Shown piece by piece: positions 36,717 through 46,779 of a stretch of 64,000 bases of DNA. Origin of the DNA: Edaphochlamys debaryana (lineage: Eukaryota; Chlorophyta; Chlorophyceae; Chlamydomonadales); NCBI GenBank assembly GCA_016858145.1, contig JAEHOE010000003.1, positions 1,488,001 to 1,552,000 on the forward strand, read 5' to 3'. The notes below the pieces were generated by a model. That model worked only from the letters and a program-made list of their open reading frames with translations. It did no database searches and was not told the origin of the DNA. Each line of letters starts with the position of its first letter. Position 1 is the stretch's first letter. A program made the position numbers and the translations under genes.

Positions 36717-37163
36717 ATATATGCATGAACTGACGGGCTTCCGGGGGTATGCTCGGATTTAATCACAGGGCGCCTGGGGAAAGGCCGCGGATGTTTTGCT
36801 GATGCGGGGCACTGGGGGCGGGGCTTCGCGCCGATATTGTGTACGGGCGCAGCAGTATAAATGTGTGGGTTCAGTGATCTACATTGGTACATATTAGGGT
36901 TCCTGGTTGGTTTCTCTTTCTGCCATGGGCCTCAAGCTCGACGTATTGGAAAGTGTGTATTCTATCGCAGGGGCACCACCCCTAGTCAAGGGGCCTCCGT
37001 ACATACTTGTGTCTAGCCGCCAGTATCTGTCCCCACCTCAGCATTAAAAGTGATGCGCCGGGTCGAGGGTTGTGGAATGTGGATGTGTTGCACTGAGGTC
37101 TGGCTCAACAGGCCCCATTTAGTCCCAGCCCCTGATCCCCCGAGCAGGGCATGCAGGGCGGGG

Positions 37164-37168
37164 TGTAA
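37164..37168 (+). terminator. TGTAA polyadenylation signal of giant gene
   Basis: TGTAA lies about 450 nt after the stop codon. It is the standard poly(A) signal of Chlamydomonas-type algae, so the 3' UTR probably ends about 10-20 nt further on. Confidence 0.5.
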
Positions 37169-37184
37169 CCCACTTGCCGTCACC

Positions 37185-38611
37185 TCTTGCACTCCATCAT
37201 TCTTACACTTCGCTCGGCACGCTTGGTTGGCACCGCGCGCTCAACACGGAGAAGCCTCAGCCTTTGGTACACCTGATGAAGGATGGGGCGGTATCAAGGC
37301 ATTCTGACCCGTTTGGCAGTTTGAGACCCCCGTCCCTCCGTGAGGCCCCCGTCCCTCCGTGAGGCCCAAGCCACCAGCCAATCCCCGCGACATCACGTCA
37401 TCTACCGTCGACCCAGAGCCCCTCTTGCGGACCATGAGCTACGGCAAGCCGCCTGCTAAGCTGTGGCAGGGGCTGGCGTGTGCTGAGGCCTCGGAGTGCA
37501 TGCTGGTCGACGCTAGACACATCTTCTGCCCCTTCACCCGGATGTGGGGTGTGGAGAAGAGTCAGAAATCAACCACGAATGAAGGGAAGCCCTGGTCGTG
37601 GGCGTAGGTCGTGGGCCGCAAACTACGCAGACCTGGAGGGAGGGGGGCGAGTAGCCGGGGGCGGAAGTGGGGCGAGGGTGGGGGCGCATACACATGGCCA
37701 TTGGGGCAGGGGGATGGACCGTACCATATGCAGCTCCCGTTGGTCCAGGTGGGGGGAGGGGAGCGGCGGCGGCATTGGGAGGTGCGTAAAGGGACCTATG
37801 GCCCATCGCCATCCCATCTGCGTCCTACGCTCGTGGCCTCGCACCGCCGCTAACGCTCGCGGTGCTCCACACAACGCACACGACCCAGCCGCCCCACGGC
37901 TAGCGGGTCGGAGTACAGTGCGTTAACGCAGAAGGCCCAGCAGGCCCCGGCGACGGGCTTCGGCGCCGCCTGTGCAAGACGTTGCCCGGCCTGGACGGCA
38001 TTGTGGCAGCGGCGGGGCGGGCCGCGGGGTCGGGCGCGCTGCTGGGGCCGATACCGCAGCGGCCGGGGCCTGCGGGTCCGCCGCCAGAGCCACCGCCACC
38101 GCCACGCCGCCGCGCTGCCTGGACGTTCTGGGCCGCCGTCGGTATCCGGGCTGGCCGGTGCCGCGCGTGCGTGCGGGGCCTTGTGGCTGAGAGGGCTGGC
38201 CGCCGCGCCGAAGGAGGCGGAATCTGACTACGCCTGCTGCATTGCTGCTGCATTGCCCGCACATAGCAACACTGCGGGTGCGACCCCACGGGGCCCCTTG
38301 AACGGCATGCAAGCCCCTCCCCTTTGGCCGCCCCGTCCTCGCCATGGTTTTGTTAACACGCGTTCATTATCTACATACACACACTGCTTGCCCTCGCCAT
38401 ACACATGCGCCAGTCCCTCCCGTACTCGTTGCACGTAAAACACCACATAGCGTGGTCACGCCTCGCAGGTGATCAGTGTACCACACACCCCTTGCCACCG
38501 CGGTCAGTAGGGCATTGAGCACTCCCCTGCATGCGCGCCGCCCTGCCTCCAAACATCCACGAAGCATACTCTCTGTCTCTGTCTCTCTCTGCACCCACCA
38601 GCCCCCAGTTG
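37185..38611. other. Intergenic region between convergent genes
   Basis: About 1.4 kb between the 3' end of the giant gene and the stop codon of the next, oppositely oriented gene. The right part must contain the latter's 3' UTR. I saw a short direct repeat near 37325-37366 (two copies of about 19 nt, CCCCGTCCCTCCGTGAGG), but no convincing coding region, RNA gene or TGTAA on the minus strand. Confidence 0.5.
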
Positions 38612-41521
38612 CTACATTAGCCCATGTCCACCCGCCGGTAGAGCTCCCGCCACCACTGCTAGCGCTACCGCAAGCCACCACCAGCCACCGCGCGCCGCCG
38701 GACCGCTAGCGGCGCCGGGGTTGTTCCCCGTGGGGCTGCCGTTCTGGTTATTCGTGCTGCTGTTGTTGTTGTTGATCGTGTTGTTGATCACGTTCAGAAC
38801 ATCGTCCGACACACTGGTGACGCGGTCCCACACGCCCGCCAGGTAGGACGGGGCCAGGTCGGTGAGGTTGGCCAGCAGCGGGGCGTCCAGCTTGAGCGCC
38901 TCCCAGTCCAAGGGGGCGCTGCTGGAGGCGCCGCAGCTCAGGGCGTCCAGCAGCGTGCGGCAGCCGGCGCTGGCGTTGTTGACGGCGGACACCCACCTGG
39001 GAGAAGGGGAGAGTGGAAGAGGGGAGAGGAAGGGGACACCAAGGGAAAGCCAATCAGATTAATCAGATCGGCCATGAGGAGTACGGAGCGAGGAAGAGCC
39101 AACCCCTCGCCAGCGTCCCGACCGCCCATCACAACCCTGACCCCGGGCACCTGCGTCATAGCTCCAAAGCAAACCCTCCATAGCACCTTTCTCCAATCTT
39201 ACGCCCCTGCCCGGCCCTCCGGCCCCGCCCCTGCTCACGCGCTGCGCGGGTCCAGCACGATGTTGGGCAGTGCGTCCTGCGCCAGAGCGCACGCGCCCGT
39301 GCCCGCAGCCACTGCGGGGAACCAGTCGCAGCCTCGCAGCGCATCGCAGGAGAGCTGCGAGGCCTGCAGCGGGCAGGAGGTGGCTGTGGAGCGGAACACC
39401 TCGAACGGCTGGCCGCTGCAGCTGCCGAACAGCTCCGGGGTCATGGCGGCGGAGAGCACGTCCGTGTTGCCCTGGAGGCGGGGCGCAGCGGGTGGGAGGC
39501 GGAAACGTGGGTTGCGTGGGGTGGTCGAGGGTTTGGGGTTTGGGGTTCGCCAGGGTGCGAGCAGCAGGCCGGTGATGTTGCGCGCTGCACTGCTCCAAGG
39601 AAGGTGGGGAAGCCTGACTCACCCCCATGACCGAGTTGACCAGGCGCGACGGCAGGCTGCGCAGGAAGGTGCCATTGCGCGTCCAGCGAGCCACGCACGC
39701 CTGCGGGAAGCAGCCACGACCACAGGAGACCAAAGGGTGAGCGTACGCTATACGCGGCATATTTCGGCCACGTCCCCACACGCGCAAGGCCCTGATTTGC
39801 GGGGACCCGGGGTAAGTCCAGCCACGGGGCAACCTATGGGGCAATCCCTAGCAAACATCGGCTTCCCCAAGCAAGGTGCGGCCCCCACCTGTGTCACGTT
39901 GACCTGGCCGTACAGCTGCTCCGAGGCGGAGGGCAGCTGCCCCTTGAGGCGGCCCAGCAGGTCCAGCAGCGCACCCGTGAGCGAGGAGGAGACGTTGAAG
40001 GACTCTGCGGTGAGGCAGGCCGGGGGGGGGAGCGGAAACTCTAGCTACTTTGGCCGAAACGGAGGAGGCCAGCGCGCGGCAGGCGCAGTGGTTGCTTGCA
40101 CTTCCATCCCGCTGCCCATCACACTGCCCATCACACCACAACCTCCGCGAACCCGCGTGCCACGTGGGCATCCTCGCCCCGGCCTCCAACCCCTCGCTCC
40201 CAACTTCCTTGCACCAGCCACGGTCCAACGCACCTGCCACGGCCGCCGCCGCGTCCGACACCGCCCCCGACACCACGTCCAGCAGCTCCCCGCCCAGGGG
40301 GCCCAGCCCCGGCCCCACGCCGCCCAGGCGCAGGTTGGCCGCGGCCCGCGCCGCCGCTCGCCCCGACAGCACCTCGCAGCCCGCGGAGCTGGCGGTGCAG
40401 GCCGCCGCCGCCCGGGCCGCCGCGTCCGTGTCGTTGTTGAGGGCCGCGAGCACCATGTCGGGTGTGCGCAGGGCGCACGACACGGCCTCGTCCATGCGGC
40501 TGCCGGGGCAGTAGGCCAGGCCGTTCAGCAGCTGCAGGCGAGAGGGCAGCGTGACACGCAAGGGTCGGCCAGATTGATAGTCGTTGGGCGAGGGGGCGGC
40601 AGCGTAGAGGGGCTGGCAATGCGCAACCCAACACGGTTGTCCCCATCGCCAGGAAGTACACGGGGCGTGAAGGCCCATACTTGCATACACAAAGGGCATT
40701 GAGCCAGGCTGCGCACCTGTGGGTCTAGAAGGTCCGCCAGATGGCAGGTGGAGAGCTTCAGGTCCCAGCGGCAGTTCAGAGACACCGCCGCGCCCACGCA
40801 GTCCTTCTCCAGCGTCAAGCTGGCGCAGCGGGCGGCGCGCGCCGCCGCTCGAGAAACAATCCTGGGTGGTATTTGAGGCCACGCGGGGGAGTGGGTCACA
40901 GGGAGGTAAGCCCAAGGGGCCAAGAGCTAGGGTACGGTTCTGGGCCGCGAGGCGTAAAGCGCAGCGCTCGGAGCCAGGTGTGGAGCCCGCCCGAGGCATG
41001 CATGATCGGGCGTGATGGACAAGTCCATGCAAGAGAGGCAAAGGCTCCAGGCCAGCGGCTGGGTGGGGAGACGGCGAGTGCAGGCCTGGGAAGCGGGTTG
41101 GTGGATGACCCCACCCCACCCCTCCCCCCACCTCGAGGCCGGAACGTGCGCCACGCACACGCACGCAGTGGGCCCGACTTGGCCTCGTATATCCCTCACC
41201 CAGGCACAACTTTGCCCCTACAGCAGCTGCCTTCTCTTTGCACTTCAAAGCGAAGACTTACTTGGCGCTATCGGTCGCGTTCGGAAGCTGGGCATCCGCA
41301 GCGGCATTGCCCACGCGCGCTAGAAGGACGGGGAGGTAGTCCATGTTCAGCCAGCATCCTAGGCCGTCCCAGACACACTGCGTCAAGTTGCGGTATGCTC
41401 CTCGAACAGGAGAGGTCTCCCCTTGCCCTAGCGATTGTTGCGGGCTGGCTACACACATGAGCAGAATAAGAGTAGCAGATTGAGCCAGGCGGCCTCGCGA
41501 GAGAAGGTCGCGCAACGCCAT
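38612..41521 (-). CDS. Cysteine-rich secreted protein with GPI-type tail
   Basis: Seven exons in transcription order: 41521-41262, 40861-40717, 40531-40234, 40004-39889, 39700-39623, 39471-39239 and 38996-38612. All have GT-AG borders and phases sum to 504 residues. The N-terminus is a signal peptide (MALRDLLSRGRLAQSATLIL, then LMCVAS). The body has many Cys residues, several N-x-S/T sites and an Ala-rich helical middle. Near the C-terminus an Asn-run (NNTINNNNSSTNNQ) is followed by GPAARGGWWWLAVALAVVAG and a short end, the pattern of a GPI-attachment signal. It is therefore probably an outer-leaflet or wall protein. I recognise no family. Its start lies 645 nt downstream of the next gene's stop on the same strand. 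Confidence 0.75.
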
Positions 41522-42165
41522 AATGTGTGAACGTAAAACTGCGCGCTCTGGGGGGGTCACGAGTTGCAGGTCACAAAGTAATAAGTAAACGCTCTTGGTT
41601 GGGTTGGGTTTGGTGCGCGTGAGGCGCGCGAAGCTGCATTGAACCAAGCGGTGTGTTCGTGCGTCCTGAGCGCTGGGAACCTCCGCCGACCCGCTGGCAG
41701 ACTGGACGGGCCGCGCTTGATTCCTGCCTTGCACCTCCACGCTCCACCATTCCAAGGCCATCCCCTCTTCCTGCACAGATTGTGTGTGCAGGGGACCGGT
41801 GGCACGCGGCCTTTCTCTGTGTATCTCGGCTGTCGTTGCCGCCAGCCACCATGAAGAGCTTTCCCACATCAGACGCCACAGGTCGGGTAGGGCCATGGAG
41901 GCGAGGTCCCTTCTTCACACAGCCACTCACCCCACGCCTAAACCCTCAAGTCCCCTTCACGCCTTTGCCTGGGCATCTGGGGTGAGACCAGCAGGCCCTA
42001 CAGACTCCAGTCGAGACACTCCATTGTCACGATGTCCGAGGAGCTCGCCTCCAGCGCACCAGTGTCTTCCCCCAACTTCTCCCCTCTTGGTGCAGAGGGC
42101 CTTCCGCAGGCTCAGCTCAGGAGCTATTGCTTTACCAGTACTATTTTCCCATCCTCCACGAAAGC
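41522..42165 (-). promoter_or_regulatory. Intergenic region: 3' UTR of upstream gene plus promoter
   Basis: 644 bp separate the stop of the nucleoside phosphorylase-like gene from the ATG of the GPI-type protein gene, both on the minus strand. It must contain the 3' UTR of the first and the promoter and 5' UTR of the second. I saw no clear TATA box and no TGTAA on the minus strand. Confidence 0.35.
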
Positions 42166-45100
42166 TCACGAGTACTCGATCGTAAACGTACACTTGGACG
42201 ACGGCTTGCCCACACCCGCGCCCCCACTCGCTGCCCCACCCTCCTGCTGCACCCCACCCGCGCCCGCGCCCACGCGCCTCCCCTCCACCTGCGCCGCCCC
42301 CACGCCCGCCCGCTCCACCGTCCCCCGCACGCCCTCCGTCTCAGCCGGCCGCGCGCCCTCGCCCTCCGCCCCCCCCTTCCGCGCCCACATGGCCATCCCG
42401 CCCAGCCCGTTCTTCCGCAGCTGGCTGCCCAGCAGCCGCGCCTGCGCCCCGTCGGCCGCCGCCACGTCAGCCAGGGCCTCCGCCGCCAGGCAGCGCTGCT
42501 GGTAGAGCGACAGGATGGTGGCGGAGCCGGTGGCGATGGCGTAGGCATAGCCGTTGACGTAGTCCTCGGGCACCTCCTGGTAGATGCCCCACACGCCCTC
42601 GCTCTTCTGCGGGCCGGGGATGAGAGGGATGGGCAGGGGGGTGTGGAGGCCGAAGACGGGGATGGCCGAAAGTGAAACGAGGCCGAGGGTTGGCGGGGTG
42701 AAGGCCGTACGGTGAGGGACAGGCGGTGCAGACCTGCGCCTCCTCGCCCCCCTCCCCCCCACGCTCCCCTCCACTGCTGCCCACCTGGCTGACTGGGTGG
42801 TGGATCCAGTTGGAGAGCGTGCGCACGTTGGTGTAGGGGATGCGCCGGGGCGTGGAGTCCAGGCGGTGGTACTTCTCCAGCGCCTCGGCCACGCCCACGC
42901 CCTCCATGGCCGACACAGCAATCACCTGCGGGGCGGGGAAGGAGGAGGGGGCAGGCGGGGGTGCCCGCCGCGCTTTGGGGCCAGCACACGATGCGGGGTA
43001 GACCCGCTGCGGCAGACAGCTGTCGGTAAAAGCTTGTCACCAGCTTCAAGGCGCGCAAACCTCCCCCCCGCACGCACGCTTTCCCAGCACCCGCCCCCCT
43101 GCACGGACTACACATTCCACCCGTTGCCTTGCTTGAGGCGGCCCTTGCTGCCTGCCTAGCCAGCCCCTGCGCCCTACCCCCACACCCCGCCTCCCTGCTC
43201 ACGTCCTCGCTGCTCAAGCGGGTGCGCTCCTCGCCCTCGGGGGAGCCGAAACCCAGGGCTGCGGCGATAGCCTCCGCCGCGTAGTCGCGCGCCTTGATCT
43301 CCCAGGGGGCGCCCGTGAAGAAGAACTAGGAGGGGGTGGGGCAGGGCGGGACACATTTTCAAATAAGGCGGGAAAAGCTGTGCGACGAGCTTGGCAGTGA
43401 GGCGGAGTGGGCGGGCGCTGTGGGGCAATGAGCGAGGAGGCGAGGAGAGGTAGGTCATGGAGGGGGGGTGCGCGAGCTTTGGAGCGAGCGGTACGGTACG
43501 GTGCGGTACCGGTACGGTGCGGTGCACACCTGTCCGTCCACCTCTGCGCACTGGCTGTAGTCCCACACCACGGGCCGGTCGTCCGCGCTGATGGCGGGGT
43601 AGCGCACCCCCGTGCCGTTGCGCATGAGGCCCCAGTAGTGCCGCTCCAGGCCCAGCACCGTGGGGCTGCGGGGGTAGGGGGGGGGGCACAGGGGCAGAGG
43701 AGTGGGCCGGGTGGAACATGTTAGACGGGGGCTTTAGGTCGGTGCGGCATTCGCATCCGGTGACTTCCCACGAAGGTCACTCGCTGACGTACAGCTGCCC
43801 CCCCCATGCACCCGCCCAGCCCCGTGTGCACCCGCCGCCCCTCCTCGCCGCAGCCCCTCCTCCCCCCTTGCGTGGACTTACTTGCGCAGCGGCGTGGCGG
43901 CCCTGCCCCGGGGCGTGCGCGCCACCGATATGAGCTGGTCGGCCAGGGCCAGGTTGGCGTCCAGCTGCGACAAGGGAGGGAGAAAAGGAGGATACACTCA
44001 TATATTGGTATGTTCCCATACGATAAGTGGTCGAGGTAACATGCTATCATGGCCATGAGTCGGTCGGCGAGGGCCAGGTTGGCGTCCAGCTGGGGGCACA
44101 GGGGGAAGGGGAGGGGGGTAAGGGACAAGCGAGAAGCGACCGACACAGTGGGTGGAGGGACACCCCCTACCGTGGAATGGCCTGTGCCCTTGGCATGCGC
44201 ATCCGCACCCCACAGCTGCGCTGACACAGGGTGCTGAGGCCTCCTGGCATACGCGCTCAGTTGGGGGGCGCTGCGCACCAACGGCCCGTCGAGGGTCCAG
44301 CGACAACGGACAGACCCCCTCCCACCCCGTGCCACTGGGGACCTGACGGCCCAGCATCCCCGGCCCAAGCCCGCATCCCCTCCATCCCTCCTCCCCCCTC
44401 CCCCGCCCTCCCGCCGTACGTTGTCGGTGGCGAAGAGGCACTCGCCGTACAGCTGCGCGGCGTCGGGCCCCGCCACCTCCTTGGGCCGGAAGCACTGGTT
44501 GGGGAAGCCCTCGGCCTGCAGCGTCCACGTGCTCTTCTTGCACACCCAGTTCACGGACACGGGGGAGATGCAGACGTCGCCCACGCTAAGGGGATTAGGG
44601 AGAGGGAAAGGGGTGGGGAAGAGTGGTTCAAAACGGAAAGGAGGGAGTGCGATCAGGGCTCGCAGAGGAGCGAAGCCCTGGTGGCATCTCTGCGGGAGGC
44701 AGGTGTTGCCGCTCCTGCCTGTCCCCGCAGGCCCCAAGCCGCTGCCGCTCACCGCGTGATCTTGCGCCCCGGGTTGGCCCCGGTGCAGTCGGGCGGGTTG
44801 AGCACCCCGCCCAGCTGCGGCGACCAGCCGCTGGTCCCGAAGTAGATCATCTCCGTCACCACGGAGCCGCAGGCGGTCAGCAGCTCCTGCACGCACAGGC
44901 CCGCGGCCGTGGGGCCAATGCCTGTGGGGGGCGTGGGCGTGGAGCGGCGGTTGGGTTAGCGTCGAGTCGGCGGTTCGGCGGGGGCGCGGGGGGACTGGCC
45001 CTTGGCGCTCGGTACCGGTACACGCTCCCCCCCTAATCCTCTCCTTCCCCCCTGCAGGAAACGGGCTCCGTCCAACCCCTGACCATGGCTTGAGGAGTCC

Positions 45101-45972
45101 TAAGCCTGCCATTGTTCTGCAGCTTCCATGTCCCTCCCGTCCCTCCCCTGCCCACCCGTGAAGCCCCTCCCTCCCCCTCCGTCCTCCCGCCCCCCTCCCC
45201 CCCGCCCCTGCCCACCCGTGGTGACCACCAGCACGTCCTGGCCCATGAGGTCTCCGAAGTACAGCCCCCCGCACACGCTCTCGCTGGCGGGCTTCTCAAT
45301 CTGGGGGTAGTGTTTGGGACAGGCAAAGACAGGCTCAGTGTGTGCTGGCCCTAGGAGCACCGCCCGTGGCCCCGCGCGCAAGTGAACCTTGACCCTGACA
45401 CAGCATCGCCCGTGCCCCCCCCATTGGAGTGCCGCCGGGTGACCCCCTCGCCTGCGGGGTAGAGTGCCGCGTGGACCCCTTCCCCGGCACACCTTGCGCC
45501 TTAGGTTGGCGATGATGTGGTGGGCCTCGGGGGTGCCCGAGAAGGTGCCGGGGTCGGCGGTGAGGATGAGCGAGAAGCCATCCGCCAGCCGCGACGCCGA
45601 CAGCCCCAGGTAGTCCTCGCACACCTCCGCCTGGGAGGGCACGTACGAGTGCCCGCCCTTCCCCTTGCCTAAGTCCGCAGGGTAGTCGCCAGCGGGTCTG
45701 AAAGGGAGGGGAGGGGGAGGGGCGTTCTTAAGCGTGGGGCTTTGGGCACATGTCCGCACCGAGGCGGGCCCCACTCACGGCTGAATCCACAGCGCCACCA
45801 GCGTCCATGTGGCGAGAAAGACGGCCGCCAAGCCGAGCCGCACGAGCACGCGAGGGCAACGCGGGCAGCGCCGCGAGGGCGCTGGTGCTTCCATGGGCAC
45901 GTGCAATTGGCACGCCTCGTGGTCGTCAGCGCTCGCAACTAGAGGCTCCGTGAGTTGCGGGTCCTTCGTCAT
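42166..45972 (-). CDS. Membrane-anchored nucleoside phosphorylase/NUP-like protein
   Basis: Ten exons in transcription order: 45972-45779, 45697-45493, 45300-45216, 44921-44753, 44585-44420, 43964-43882, 43665-43530, 43325-43203, 42925-42785 and 42606-42166, giving 580 residues. Residues 1-41 are cytosolic with a CPRC motif, and 42-63 form one membrane segment, so the domain faces the lumen or outside (type II). The core has [38 protein letters not shown] (Glu395) and VRTLSNW (Asn426). These match the nucleoside phosphorylase superfamily, including plant bark-storage proteins and fungal/bacterial NUP purine-nucleoside proteins. The usual catalytic Asp of R-x-L-S-D is Asn, as I recall for NUP members, so phosphorolysis is uncertain; nucleoside binding is likelier. 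A Cys-containing insertion follows VGDV. The last about 70 residues are Gly/Ala-rich. Confidence 0.7.
44045..44089 (-). pseudogene. Intronic copy of a neighbouring exon start
   Basis: Inside the intron 44419-43965 of the nucleoside phosphorylase-like gene, this stretch repeats the start of exon 43964-43882. Both begin behind a CAG acceptor and read LDANLALAD; the copy then diverges. It has no in-phase splice donor, so it is probably a dead duplicate rather than an alternative exon. Confidence 0.6.
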
Positions 45973-46779
45973 GCTGCTAGACGCCCGCGCGACGGCGCGC
46001 GGGTCACTCGCTGCGGTCAGCGTAGAACGTGACCACCCGAGTCCAGCGACAGCCAGGCCAAGCGGGCCAAGTAACTGCGTGGACGTTGAGTTGTTGTTAG
46101 TATAGAGCTAATTGTCGGCCAGTAAAGGGGCTCTCGTCGCCCACGTTTGGTGTGCTTGCACATGGGGGTCGTTTGGGGCGTGCATCGCGGGGCTGCCTGC
46201 TCGTAGCGCCACCCAGCCCGACACACTGCTTCTGCTGCTGCTTTTTCACACGCATTGGCTTGGGCTGGAACTCCCGAGGCCGTCCGCAGGCGGGGTCGGG
46301 CATGCGTCGCGTGCACATGCTTGGCCTGGGCTTCTCCGTTTACCCCTCCGTGTCGCTGCTCTTCCCCCCTGCATAACACCTGCAGACAAGTATTCGAGGC
46401 CCAGAAAGCAGGCAAGCACTGTGACGCCCAACCCACTGCCCGACCATCCCGAACGACTATCACCGCCACCGAGTGTAAACAAGCAACCACGGCTCTTCAG
46501 CGGGGCTCTCAGAACTCCTGGAGCTGGCGGGGTTGGCAAGGGGGGATCGGGGGGAGGGCATGACGGGGCACAGGGCGCGGTCGCCGGGCACGGCCGAGGC
46601 GGGGCTGCACACGCTTGCATCATGGCCGCTGGCCTCGCGGCAAGTGCGCTCATTTAGCAGCGCACCTGATACATTGCAACTGCAACTCGACTAGCCTCTC
46701 GTCGCCTACACGTTTCGCCCGCTACACGCTAGACCCAACTGCAGCATCTCGCAATCGCCAAACGCTCGCGTTAAGCCAT
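45973..46779. promoter_or_regulatory. Bidirectional promoter region
   Basis: 807 bp between the divergent start codons of the nucleoside phosphorylase-like gene (minus) and the SDR gene (plus). It must hold both 5' UTRs and promoters. I saw no obvious TATA box. Part of it has lower GC than the flanking exons. Confidence 0.45.

Noticed and set aside
37185..38611. tRNA, other RNA gene or small protein in the intergenic gap
   Set aside because: No cloverleaf-like arms or B-box were seen by eye, and short open frames there have no supporting features.
44045..44089. Alternative (mutually exclusive) exon in the nucleoside phosphorylase-like gene
   Set aside because: The duplicate has an acceptor but no in-phase donor, and reading on from it puts the real exon out of frame.
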